64,000 nt of DNA from Mercenaria mercenaria (taxonomy: Eukaryota; Mollusca; Bivalvia; Venerida; Veneridae): positions 65,725,001 to 65,789,000 of the forward strand of contig NC_069366.1 of assembly GCF_021730395.1 (NCBI RefSeq), in the 5' to 3' direction. The translations under genes were made by a program, and so were the position numbers. Shown here piece after piece: positions 11,130-22,050 of this stretch; the stretch's first letter is position 1, and every line of letters begins with the position of its first letter. The notes under the pieces are model-generated. The model searched no databases, was not told the DNA's origin, and was given only the letters and a program-made list of their open reading frames with translations.

Positions 11130-11642
11130 ATGTACTTTGTCCACTTTTTCCTACAAGTCAGACTCGGTTTCTTCTTAGGTTTTGCCATTTCTGTAGAAGA
11201 ATAGTAAACAGGATTAAAAAAACTAACTGCAGCATTCTGAAATAAAGTTAATATTTTATGTAATTTTGAAACATGAAAGTCTTAGCGTGCTAAGCTCTTT
11301 AAATATATATAATGTTTGCAGTGTTTCCGAACAATCTTAAAAACTGAAAACTTCGTTTGAAATAATTCAGTAAATTAATTATGACGCAAACTCGAAGTAA
11401 AATCGCCGTTGGTGACACATGCATGTGTTGCGTATCAGACTGCCAACAGTTTGTGTTGCGTATCATAGCACGTGTAACGTACCATTTCAATAGTTTTTCA
11501 TTTTTGCAAGAATTCGCGAAAAGTCATAAACAAACACTGTGCATGGTTACTATATGATAAAGACCTAATAGTTACAGATTGAAACAAGTATAAAAAGCAG
11601 CAAATTACATAGATTTTTATGTATGCAGTATCGTACCATTTC
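11130..11642 (-). repeat. Right arm of the large inverted duplication
   Basis: Inverted counterpart of 8475-9003. It ends at GTACCATTT near 11642, where it meets a reversed family E fragment (GAATAGTCGAGCTATT). The join looks like a later insertion that removed or displaced the outer part of this arm. Confidence 0.7.
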
Positions 11643-11649
11643 GTTTTTA

Positions 11650-12210
11650 TTCTTCGAATAGTCGAGCTATTCTACTCACCCTGGCGTTTGCGTCGGCGTC
11701 ACACCTTGGTTAAGTTTTTACATGCAAGTACATACAGATACCGTTTAAAGGCATATAGCTTCGAAACTTATTTGTTCTTTTTCTAGGTCAATTACCAACC
11801 TCACTGGGTCAAGTTCCATAACTCTGACATGTATTTTGAGCAAATTATGCCTCCTTTTGGATTTTGAATTCTGGTTAAAGTTTTACATGCAAGTTACTAT
11901 CTCCAAAACTAATGCAGATATTGAATTGAAAATACACATGTGTCTTCGGGGTTATAAAACTAGTTGATAGCACCAAGTCCCATAACTCTGACCTTCATTT
12001 TGGCCAAATTATGACCCCTTTTGGACTTAGAAAATTCTGGTTAAAGTTTTGCGTGCAAGAACATACAGTTATTACTAAAAGGCATATAGATTTGAAACTT
12101 ATTTTTTCTTTTTCTAGATAAATTACAAACCTCACTGGGTCAGGTTCCATAACTCTGACATATATTTTGTGCTAACAATGCCCCCTTTTGGACTTAGAAA
12201 ATTCTGAATA
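11650..12210 (-). mobile_element. Family E element fragment, reversed
   Basis: It begins with the inverted 3' end of family E (CTTCGAATAGTCGAGC, then ACTCACCCTGGCG). About three units of roughly 170 bp follow (TTACATGCAAG, ACCTCACTGGGTCA, TCCATAACTCTGACAT). The same words appear in the plus direction in the copy at 36323-37211 and at the end of the element closing at 33763. The 5' hairpin end is missing. Confidence 0.65.
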
Positions 12211-13150
12211 ACACTTAATAATTCGCAACGTACTATCCTATTACATTACTGTATGGAATTAAACATTTAAATCTTTGAAGATAAGTCATATGTATATATA
12301 TAATTCATCTGGAACAACTGATACTAATTCATTAATTAAGAATAGTAACACCGTTTTCTGTCATACATTATTCTAGGAGAAGTGTTTGAGAAAAGTAATG
12401 AAAACTGATGAAAGCTAGGCGCCTTGTACGGGCAGGAGAGCCTTCGACGCACTTTGTTTCATGAACATCTGTCAAGTAGTAAGGAAAATACACGCAAAAT
12501 GTTACCTGAATTGGGACGTTTTTATTCAAAAGTGGGTTGGCCACCTTCAATCAATATCCAGGGACTTAAGGAAATTAATACTATAAGCACTAAAATGATA
12601 TAGTTATTTCCCTTGAAAAATGTGATAGAGGAAGTTACAGTTTTCAGGTCAGTAACTTCCATTAGTTCATATCTAAAAACAGAACATAGTTTTATTTGGG
12701 CCATAGCTGCCTTTTGTTACTGGAAACTGTTTAAATTAAGTAATGTATAAAATTCAGCTTATTTACTTACAACTGGAATATAAATAAAATCCATTTAATA
12801 TTAATCTTGCTACGTGTTGAGTTACTTGTAGGTAATATGGCAACTTTCCATGGAAACATCAGCTTAATGCCTTGAGCTTGAATACCATTCGGCTACTGTT
12901 CAAACCCAGCAGTGAGGGACAGCACTGTCTAAAATGAAATCAGTGGAGCTTATTCACACTTGACTAGTTTAAAAATGTTCACCTTTCAGTGAATATCTTT
13001 ATAATACAGTACCACTTTTTGGAAAAAATAAGACATTTTGTGTTCGTAACACATATTCACTTCATGGCAATTAAGTATGAATTGCACGAACCAGTTTGAA
13101 ACAGTCAGTGTACAAGACGTTTATAAGCGCCAACGACACGGTATATTCAT
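12211..13150. other. Intergenic, nothing recognised
   Basis: AT-rich sequence with no domain-bearing frame. The minus-strand frames 12368-12550 and 12522-12704 look random. Confidence 0.45.
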
Positions 13151-13859
13151 CACGGCGGAGGAAGTGTCACACGAAGGACGGAGTTCTTCTGATATCCTGT
13201 CATGTTTTCTTCTGATAACTGTTACGGAGTTCCTGGCAAACGTTACATAGTTCTTCTGATATCTGTATGACAAAACAAGGAATCGGTCGACAAAGCGGTA
13301 ATTATTTATTTTTAAAAAGAGAGAATGGGGTGTAAAACTAAAGTTTAGTTGGAAATATTGTAAAGTAAGTAGATTCTTCACTTTCTTACAATAGAATTCA
13401 CAATGTAATTTCCAAGCCAATCAAATGAAAATAAGAATATATTTCTGTAACTGTCTGACACTGTACATCATTTGTGTGCAATTTGTATTTCAAACACTCA
13501 ACATAGTTAGCTTGATCATCATTATGAGCGTACAAATACAATACTAAAAAGTTATCATTGGAACTCAAAAACACACATACCGTACATTATATAACCACAA
13601 TACTGTGCCTTGGATAAATATCTTACGTTAGAACATGATTAACACCCTATCTAGATAATAAAATTAGCTAGAAAGTATTTAAACATAGTTCAAAAAACAC
13701 CCTGGCAGTAACAAAAGTTATTATAAGAACTCTGTGACATCTTCAGAGTTATCACCTGAACTCCGTAACATTTGAAAAATCGGGCATAAAATTGTTAGAT
13801 AGTGGTCTATGTTTGCAACTTTGCATTAAAATTAGGCTATTGCGTGTGGTGAGGATGAG

Positions 13860-14410
13860 GAACGTGAATGAGTATATTGTTATGCAGGCCCGGTGCCAGA
13901 AATTTTTGACTGGGGGTGCACCAGTCTAGAACGAAGACGTCACCGCCGAGGCGCATAGCGAGGAATTGGAGGAGGTGCCTTTGCCCGTGGTAGGGGTGGG
14001 GGTTGGGGGGACTTCCCCTGGAATTGTTTTTTGAAATACATGTATGAAATGGTGTCCTCTGGTGCATTTATTGGTGGGTGTACTCCCCTCATTTTAGGGG
14101 AGTCAGGAGGCTCTCTCCATGGAAAGTTTTTAAATACAGACATGAAATGGTGGCCTCTGGTGCATTTTTAGGTCTAAATTTTGAGAAAAGGGAGTGGTTA
14201 CTCCCCTCTTGATTGGGGTGTAAAGGGGCTCTCCCCCTGGAAAATTTGGAAATACAGGTATGAAATGGTAGCCTCGGGTGCACTGTTAGATCTAATTTTT
14301 GAGGAAATGCAGGGGTTACTGCCCTCTTGATGGGCTCTCCCTCTGGAAAATTTAAAAAAAACAGATATGAAATGGTGGCCTGTGGTGCGTTTCTGGGTCT
14401 AAATTTTGAG
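13860..14410 (-). repeat. Four-unit tandem repeat, about 125 bp each
   Basis: The words ATGAAATGGTGGCCTCTGG, TGCATTTTTAGGTCTAAATT and CTCTCCCCCTGGAAAATTT recur at about 125-bp spacing from 14040 to 14400. The first copy is preceded by a GC-rich piece with GTCACCGCCGAGGCGCATAG. Overlapping minus-strand frames (13837-14283) are by-products of the repetition. Confidence 0.65.
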
Positions 14411-14797
14411 AAAAAATTATTCCTTTGCCAAAAATAGTTGATTAGTATAAGTCACTTCTCAGCCAACTGTGGGGTGATATCCGGGCCTGTTATGTATGAA
14501 TAAGCAAACGATTTCGATATTTTACTTAAAATGTCTCGATTTCAAAGAAGTGGCGCTGATTAGTAGACTAAACATTTTCTTCTGGCGCATAGCACAAAAC
14601 ATTCGGCAACCTTGATCATCAAACTTTAGTTTTATACCCCATTCTCTCTTTTTAAAAATAAATAATTACCATTTTGTCAACCGATTCCTTGTTTTGTCAT
14701 ACAGATATCAGAAGAACTCTGCAACGTTTTCCAGGAACTCCATAACAGTTATCAGAAGAAAACATGACAGGTTATCAGAAGAACTCCGTCCATCGTG

Positions 14798-15256
14798 GAC
14801 GGATAGCTCAGTGGTTTGCACACTGGCCTTCCAATCCTGAGGTCGGGGTTCGATCCCTGGCAGCTACTCGGGAATTTTCAGAAACGCTTTTCAGTGTTTC
14901 CCACCCAACTAGAGGTGTACTGGTCAGGAACCCAGGCAATCCTTGCGTGTATCAGTGCTATACACTGGGCACGTTAAAGAACCAGGCTGTCTATTCGAAA
15001 CGAGCTAGGCTAAGTTAGCCGGATAAGCCTGTATCTGATTTCTGATCTCTCTGTCGTGGGGGCTTTGTCTCACTCTGTCCCTCTGGTCAGATCGCTCTGT
15101 GTTTGTACTCGTAGAGGATGAATTATTCGCCCTGTGTGGCTGCATTTGAACTATGGAAAGCGCCTGGTAAAAAATAATGTACAACGCCAGTGAATATACT
15201 AAATGAATGTGTAAAATTAGGCGTTTAATCAAATAAAGCATTTTCAGTTTCAGTTT
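14798..15256 (+). mobile_element. tRNA-derived SINE, 459 bp
   Basis: It starts with a tRNA-like head: GGATAGCTCAGTGG (A box) and GGTTCGATCCC (B box) at the usual spacing. A long body follows (ACACTGGGCACGTTAAAGAACC), then a TTTCAG hexamer tail. The 7-bp duplication CATCGTG lies at 14791-14797 and 15257-15263. The left arm of the host element keeps the unoccupied version of this site (GTCCTTCGTG then TGACACTTCC, inverted), so the boundaries are exact. The 84-codon frame over the head is not a gene. Confidence 0.9.
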
Positions 15257-15468
15257 CATCGTGTAACACTTCCTCCGCCGTGTTTATACACTTTTTGTTA
15301 AAATCTACAGGCTGCCTGAAGTGATACCCAGTTTTATTCAAATGGGGCCACTTATCTTAACCGCTAGAGCTAAAAGTAAAAGGCAATTTAAACAACTTTT
15401 TCTCAAGAACCAAATAATGGATCATGTATGTCCTCTCTCAAATCAGCTGAAATGGTTGCGTTTTGTCC

Positions 15469-15653
15469 CTTTAAGGACATGCATGAACTTAGCCAGAGCA
15501 GCCAGAACTAACCCTAACCCTTACTCTAACCCCTTACCATTCTGACTACTCTAAACCCTTCTGGCTATTCTGGCAGAAAGGGTTCGGGATTGGGATTAGG
15601 GTTAGTTCTGGCTACTCTTGCTGCTCTTCGTAAGTTCATGCACGTTCTTTAAG
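15469..15653. repeat. Foldback with telomere-like CCCTAA/TTAGGG core
   Basis: CTTTAAGGACATGCATGAAC on the left pairs with GTTCATGCACGTTCTTTAAG on the right. Further in, AACTAACCCTAACCC (15506 on) faces GGGATTAGGGTTAGTT (to 15607). The whole 185 bp is an imperfect palindrome. The telomere-like words are short and inverted towards each other, so this is not a telomere; they may be part of a foldback element. Confidence 0.65.
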
Positions 15654-15655
15654 AT

Positions 15656-16300
15656 GCTACTATGGCACTAAGAATAATACCTTTCTTCTCTTGAACCATT
15701 TAATAGACACCAAAGCTGGTATGTAGCATCCGTGTAAGGTCCTCTCTCAAGTTTGGTCAAATGGCTCTAATAGCTTAGCCAGTTTTAGAGGCTGCCACAG
15801 CAGAAAACAGAAACTGGAACTGCTTAATTGATGTTCACAAAACCTGCTCAGAATTAAGTAAGGTCTTACGGTCGAGGTCCGCACGGTCCTCCATTTTGGA
15901 CCTATTGTTGACTATAAGCATGCTATTTAGATTAGATTATTACTTTTTATATCTGTTTTATATTTTAGCAAACTGTATGCATTTTGGATTATTTTAAATA
16001 CTATGAAATTATTAATATTTTTTTGACAGAAATGTTTCTTTTTAGTTTTCAAGGTTGTATCAATCTGCAGAATTTAATCCCAGTAAACAAGTATAGAATT
16101 CCCATTTTTGTATTTTAAATATTAAAGATCCATTAGTTCTTGTCTCTTTTAAACTGATGGTTTTGTATCTTTAATATTAGGAATTATAGACAGTTTTGCC
16201 AAAACCACAAAATGTTATGTCAAAGAAATTAGACGATGATACTGTAGATAGTGAACAAAAAGAAAATAAACAATTATTTCATGTTTAAAATCATATTTCA
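15656..16300. other. Upstream of the Mab-21-like gene
   Basis: AT-rich sequence. It ends in a good splice acceptor (ATCATATTTCAG, AG at 16300-16301) directly before the ATG, so it probably includes an intron and the gene's 5' exon lies here or further upstream. I could not identify that exon. Confidence 0.4.
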
Positions 16301-16302
16301 GG

Positions 16303-18378
16303 ATGTTTCATCCACCAGATAACTATCCCAATGTATCCATGAAACTGTCTGAGGTCCTGCACGATATTGGGGTCAATGAAGACATGGTGCTAAAGACTAG
16401 GAGAGCTGAATTACTGCAAGAAACGATAACAACAATCTCTAAAAGAGATAGTGAAAGTTGTATTCACATATTTGGAGGCAGTAGGTCAGAAGGTACAACA
16501 ACAGAAGGCCTTAAGTCAGACTTTGACATACTGACTTGTCTGGACGATGTTATAGTAATACAGGATGGGTCTGAATACTGCAATGATAAAGGTAACTTTC
16601 TGATGATTCAGAATGAAACAACACCACCTGGCTATTGTCTATTACAGTCGCTTATGCCCAGTACATATGAAGATGGTAACCATTATGTGAAAGACACAAA
16701 TGAAAGGATATTGCTTAAGAATACAGTAATATCTGCCTTTATGCCTGAAGGTTGTCATAGACAAGGACCAGCAAGCACATTTATAGCATAACATGGTGTT
16801 GTTGATAATGACATGGTAACAGCACTACCTTGTAAATCATGGCCACATTCACTTGGACATTTGTTTGACAAGCAACAAAATTCATGGCTAACACTAGAGA
16901 CAAAGACATATGCAAAAACTACAAAGTGTTTTGTTGTTGGTGTTGGTAGTAAAGTCAGTGAAAATGCAGACTTTGAATGGAGGATTTCTACCTCATTGGC
17001 TGAACGGTGCTTGATGTTCAATTTAAATATTACTCAAATAAGATGTTATATCTTAATGAAAATGATCTTAAAAAGATACATTAATCTTGACAATGAAAGT
17101 TATATTTCAAGTTTCATGTGTAAAACTGTTTTGTTTCACTGTATAGCAAGTAAACCTTCAAATATATGGAAGGAGTGTAACTTGATCAACTGTTTATGTT
17201 ACTGCATATATACACTGAACCAGTGTGTATTATGTGGAAACTGTCCACATTTCATTGTTCATGGAAATAATGTGATGGCAGGAAAATTTTCTGCTAAAGT
17301 AAGACATGAATTACTCGAAAGGATGTCAAATTTGATACCATGTGATGAAATTTTACTGTCTCAAATTCAATGTGATGATCTTGGTTTACGACTCCAGATC
17401 AAACTTAATGAATTTAGTGTTGGACATCATGAATTCTATAATCCAGAGGACTACACTAATCTTATAACAGCTAAATTATTTATGTGCATTCCTGAAAATA
17501 TATCAGGTAGTCATAATTCACAAATGCATAGCACAAAAGATGAAAGTTTTGAAACTTTGTTACAGATAGTGCTAAATTTTACAAGGTACTACAGAGATGG
17601 TAACATATTAGAAAAGACAGCATGCAGACTTCTAGCACCTTTATATTGTACATCAATAGGATCTCTGATAGCCTCAGAGAACATTCAAATTAACAACACA
17701 GTTTCTCCTCAAGCACTTGCCTGGCTTGAAGCAGGACAGGACTCAGATGTTGCTTCAAGCAGACTAAAGCTAGCATCTATAATGTATTGTACTGGAGATA
17801 TGGAAACAACTGCTTGCATTCTTAATGATGTAGAAGAACAATATAACACTGAAGTTACTGAGCCTGTATGTGGTTGCTACAGCTCAGCAAAACCTTATAT
17901 AAAGATAGGATTCTGCCAACTTTCCTGTCTATATGGTGAAGAGAGAGTCAAGGACATTGTTGCATTATGTGTAAGATTTTACCCTTGGGAAATAAACTGT
18001 GTACCACATGAACTTCAGTATGAACTGTTTAGATCAACACAAGAGGACCTTGAACACAGAAGTATAAATGACCTTTGGATGGACTGTGCTGTAGTAGATT
18101 CCCTTCCGTACCTTTATTTTCTACAATACAAGACATATGGCAACCTGCAGAGACCTGTGGAACAGCAGCAGGCACTGACCAAGCTTATGTGGGTCAATGA
18201 AACAGAGCCAAACTTCAGACACAGAGAAACAGCACTGAATTTACTAGGACAATGTATGGAACAAGAGAACCGACCTATTGATGCTCTACAGTATTACATG
18301 TTATCTCTACGCCACAGGGAAAGAAATAATGCAGCAAAAATTCATATCTGCAGATGTTTAGCTAATACAATTTCATAA
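16303..18378 (+). pseudogene. Mab-21/cGAS-like nucleotidyltransferase with one in-frame stop
   Basis: One continuous frame of 692 codons, interrupted only by TAA at 16789-16791 (codon 163). Residues 57-77 read FGGSRSEGTTTEGLKSDFDI: the GS-x2-EG loop and D-x-D (D73, D75) of the Mab-21 nucleotidyltransferase fold. The third acidic residue is probably D170 in DNDMVTALPC, just after the stop. Residues 223-262 (FEWRISTSLAE, NITQIRCYILMKM) are the helical half of the Mab-21 domain. A long C-terminal region follows, ending in TPR-like helices (ALNLLGQCMEQ, ALQYYMLSLRHRE). Family members include cGAS and invertebrate cGLRs, which sense nucleic acid and make cyclic dinucleotides; molluscs have many. 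Whether this one is catalytic cannot be told. The acceptor just before the ATG argues against a processed retrocopy. A single stop in 2 kb suggests a recent or polymorphic null, or a base error. Confidence 0.85.
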
Positions 18379-18772
18379 AGATTACTAAAAAGGGCAGCAA
18401 TGTTGAGCACCATCTTTGTTGATACACCATGTAAATGACTCAAACATTTCTACCAGTTAAAAAATAAGCTCCAAATAAGTTACAACAAAGACATGATTTG
18501 ACATGACCTTTGACCCTGTAGTGTAATCTTGACCTTTGTCCTATGGAAATTTTCTGTTTCATTGAAGAAAATATTGCTGCTTAAATATTTTTCTGTTTCA
18601 TTGAAGAAAATATTGCTGCTAAAAAAAAAGGTTGCTCAATGTACATGTATACATCAAGCTTATGGCCAAGACAATATTTCATATGACCTTTGATCTCCCA
18701 GTATGACCTTTACCTTTGAGATAGGGATTTAAGGATTGCACTTGATAACTGAGGAAAATATTTCTTCCAAAT
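18379..18772. repeat. Diverged repeat with a 50-bp tandem duplication
   Basis: The phrase TTTCTGTTTCATTGAAGAAA occurs twice about 50 bp apart (near 18550 and 18592), followed by AATATTGCTGCT each time. Units with CATATGACCTTTGATCTC and ACCTTTGAGATAGGGAT follow. They resume after the family A insert, at 20387-20513 (TTTTGAGATAGGGGTCTAAG), so family A copies landed in an older repeat element. Confidence 0.55.
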
Positions 18773-20386
18773 AACAAGAGGACCATGATGGTCCTGAATC
18801 GCTCACCTCTTCCCACATGACCCAGTTTTGAGTATGACGTCGTTTTTTCTATTATTTGACATAGTGACCTGGTTTTTGAGCTCATGTGACCCAGTTTTGA
18901 ACTTGACCTAGATATTATCAAGATATAAATTCTGACCAATTTTCAAGAAGATCCATTCAAAAATATGGTCTCTAGAGAGGTCACAAGGTTTTTCTATTAT
19001 TTGACCTATTGACCTAGTTTTCAAAGGTACGTGACCCTGTTTTGAATTTTACCTAGATATCATCAAGGTGAACATTCTCACTAATTTTCATGAAGATCTC
19101 ATGAAAAATATGGCCTCTAGAGAGGTCACAAGGTTTTTCTATTTTTATACCTACTGGCCTAGTTTTTTAAGGCACGTGACCCAGTTTCAAACTTGACCTA
19201 GATATTATCAAGGTGAACATTCTGACCAATTTTTATGGAGATCCATTCACAATTATGGCCTCTAGAGAGGTCACAAGGTTTTTCTATTTTTAGACCTACT
19301 GACCTAGTTTTTGACCGTACATGACCCTGTTTCGAACTTGACCTAGATATCATCAAGATGAACATTCAGACCAACTGTCATACAGATCCCATGAAAAATA
19401 TGGCCTTTAGAGAGGTCACCAGGTTTTTCTATTATTTGACCTACAGACCTAGTTTTTGAAGGCACATGACCCACTTTCGAAACTGACCTAGATATCATCA
19501 AGATGAACGTTCAGACCAACTTTCATACAGATCGCATGAAAAATATGGCCTCTAGAGAGGTCACAAGGTTTTTCTATTATTTGACCTACTGACCTAGTTT
19601 TTGAAGGCAAGTGACCCACTTTCAAACTTGTCCTAGATATCATCAAGATGGACATTCTGACCAATTTTCATGAAGATCTCATGAAATATATGGCCTCTAG
19701 AGAGGTCACAAAGTTTTTCTATTTTTAGACCTACTGACCTAGTTTTTGACCGCACGTGACCCAGTTTCAAACTTGACCTAGATATCATCAAGATGAACAT
19801 TCAGACCAACTTTCATACAGATCACATGAAAAGTGTGGCCTTTAGAGAGGTCACAAGGTTTTTCTATTATTTGACCTACTGACCTAGTTTTTGATGTCAC
19901 GTGACCCAATTTCGAACTTGACCTAGATATCATCAAGGTGAACGTTCTGACCAATTTTCATGAAGATCTTATGAAATATATGGCCTCTAGAGAGGTCACA
20001 AGGTTTTTCTATTTTTAGACCTACTGACCTAGTTTTTGACCGCATGTGACCCAGTTTCGAACTTGACCTAGATATCATCAAGGTGAACATTCTGACCACA
20101 TTTCATGAAGATCTTGTGAAATATATGGCCTCTAGAGAGGTCACAAGGTTTTTCTATTTTTAGACCTACTGACCTAGTTTTTGAAGGCACGTGACCCAGT
20201 TTCGAACTTGACCTAGATATCATCAAGATAAACATTCTAACCAACTTTCATAAAGATCCCATGAAAAATGTGACCTCTAGAGTGGTCACAAGCAAAAGTT
20301 TACGGACGCACGGACGGACGGACGGACGACAGACACCGCGCGATCACAAAAGCTCACCTTGTCACTTTGTGACAGGTGAGCTAAAA
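18773..20386 (+). mobile_element. Family A Helentron/HINE-like element, copy 1
   Basis: The 5' end AACAAGAGGACCATGATGG makes a 7-bp hairpin (GGACCAT/ATGGTCC), followed by GCTCACCT. The body has about ten units of roughly 145 bp (GGCCTCTAGAGAGGTCACAA, GACCTACTGACCTAG, TTGACCTAGATATCATCAAG). The 3' end has a CGGACGGACGG tract, then GCTCACCTTGTCACTTTGTG paired with ACAGGTGAGC, then TAAAA. The terminal AGGTGAGC is the reverse complement of the subterminal 5' word, as in Helitron2/Helentron asymmetric terminal repeats. No Rep/helicase is encoded. The GACCTAG units contain many TGACC half-sites. Confidence 0.8.
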
Positions 20387-20513
20387 ACAACCTTAATTGT
20401 GATCTTGACTTTTGAGATAGGGGTCTAAGAACAACACTTTCTGAAAAAAATACAGTAGCCATCCTTCTACCCTGTTTTGTGTAATAGGTGATCAAGAAGG
20501 GGGAAATGTTTTT

Positions 20514-21529
20514 AACAAGAGGACCATGATGGTCCTAAATCGCTCACCTATCTCCACATGACCCAGTGTTCAACTGAGTATGACATCGTTATTTCTATTA
20601 TTTGACATAGTGACCTAGTTTTTGAGCACATGTGACCTAGATATCATCAAGATAAAAAATTCTGACCAATTTTCATGAAGATCCATTGAAAAATATGGCC
20701 TTTAGAGAGGTCACAAGGTTTTTCTATTATTTGACCTAATGACCTAGTTTTTGAAGGCACGTGACCCACTTTTAAACTTGACCTAGATATCATCAAGGTG
20801 AACATTCCCACCAATTTTCATGAAGATCTCGTGAAAAATATGGCCTCTAGAGAGGTCACAAGGTTTTACTATTTTTCGACCTACTGACCTAGTTTTTGAC
20901 CGAACATGACCCAGTTACGAACCTGACCTAGATATCATCAAGCTGAACATTCTCACCAATTTTCATGAAGATCCATTGAGAAATATGGCCTCTAGAGAGG
21001 TCACAAGGTTTTTTCTATTTTTAGACCTACTGACCTAGTTTTTGACCCCACGCGTCCCAGTTTCGAATCTGACTTAGATATCATCAAGATGAACATTCTG
21101 ACCAATATTCATGAAGATCTCATGAAAAATATGGCCTCTAGAGAGGTCACAAGGTTTTTCTATTTTTAGACCTACTGACCTAGTTTTTGACCCCACGTGA
21201 CTCAGTTTCGAACTTGGCCTAGATATCATCAAGGTGAACATTCTGACCAATTTTCATGAAGATCTTGTGAAATATATGGCCTCTAGAGAGGTCACAAGGT
21301 TTTTCTATTTTTAGACCTACTGACCTAGTTTTTGATGGCACGTGACCCAGTTTCGAACTTGACCTAGATATCATCAAGATGAACATTCTGACCAACTTTC
21401 ATAAAGATCTCATGAAAAATGTGACCTCTAGAGTGGTCACAAGCAAAAGTTTACGGACGCACGGACGGACGACGGACACCGCGCAATCACAAAAGCTCAC
21501 CTTGTCACTTTGTGACAGGTGAGCTAAAA
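20514..21529 (+). mobile_element. Family A element, copy 2
   Basis: Same ends as copy 1 and a shorter body of about six units. Only 127 bp of older repeat separates it from copy 1. The body and 3' tract are close to copy 1 and to the copy at 59618, so these copies probably come from one recently active source. Confidence 0.8.
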
Positions 21530-21812
21530 AATCAACCATATGCATATTCGTATGAGAATGAAGAATTATTGTGTTCTATGTGTATGTAATGGTTTATACG
21601 CACTAAAGTTCCTGAACTATTCTTTACCACACTTGTAAAGTTTTAATAAATTAAATTCCTTGGCAAAGTTTTAAGTAAATTTACTAAATGCAGACAGAAG
21701 ATTTATGGTGCTTTCTTGTATATTTCACTTCTCTCAATGGCCGCTGTCATTGTAAAAAGTTTTCACAAAAACCCTGAAATGGTTTTGCTATGCGCTGAAC
21801 AAGTTGTATATG
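21530..21812. other. Spacer, nothing recognised
   Basis: AT-rich, apparently single-copy sequence between family A copy 2 and the start of element B. Confidence 0.4.
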
Positions 21813-22050
21813 AACAAGAGGGCCATGATGGCCCTATATCGCTCACCTGTTATCATTGCACTTGAGGACAAGAAGGTCCTCAGAAAAAATATCTAAGTCC
21901 AAAGGACAGGAACAACAAAGCGAAGAAATTTAAACAAAAAGATAAAAAATTCTTACAAGGTATAGATATGTCAAAATACACCTAAAAATTGGAGGTACCA
22001 TCGATGTACCACAGAAAAGTGGTTTCGGTTTTTCCCTATGGCCAATAATA

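Larger units (their letters stand above)
13151..15282. mobile_element. Long-TIR element carrying a SINE in its right arm
   Basis: The left arm 13151-13346 (CACGGCGGAGGAAGTGT at the outside, GTAAAACTAAAGTTT at the inside) returns inverted at 14621-15282. The right arm is lengthened by a SINE at 14798-15256. In both arms the repeated theme GATATCAGAAGAACTC alternates with GTTATCAGAAGAA. The centre includes a separate tandem block (13860-14410) and no transposase. No clear target duplication is visible, and the outer ends are set only by where the inverted match stops. Confidence 0.75.

Noticed and set aside
14798-14870. tRNA gene candidate (also at 5701 and 49842)
   Set aside because: A and B boxes are present, but each head continues into a SINE body and has target duplications. 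I could not fold a full cloverleaf with paired acceptor stems.
15500-15610. Telomere or chromosome end
   Set aside because: Only a few TTAGGG-like words in opposed orientation, with ordinary sequence on both sides.
16755-17021. Minus-strand frame of 88 codons
   Set aside because: Antisense to the Mab-21-like gene.
19000-20380. CRISPR-like regular repetition
   Set aside because: Units are long (about 145 bp), directly abutting and diverged, without unique spacers, inside eukaryotic elements.
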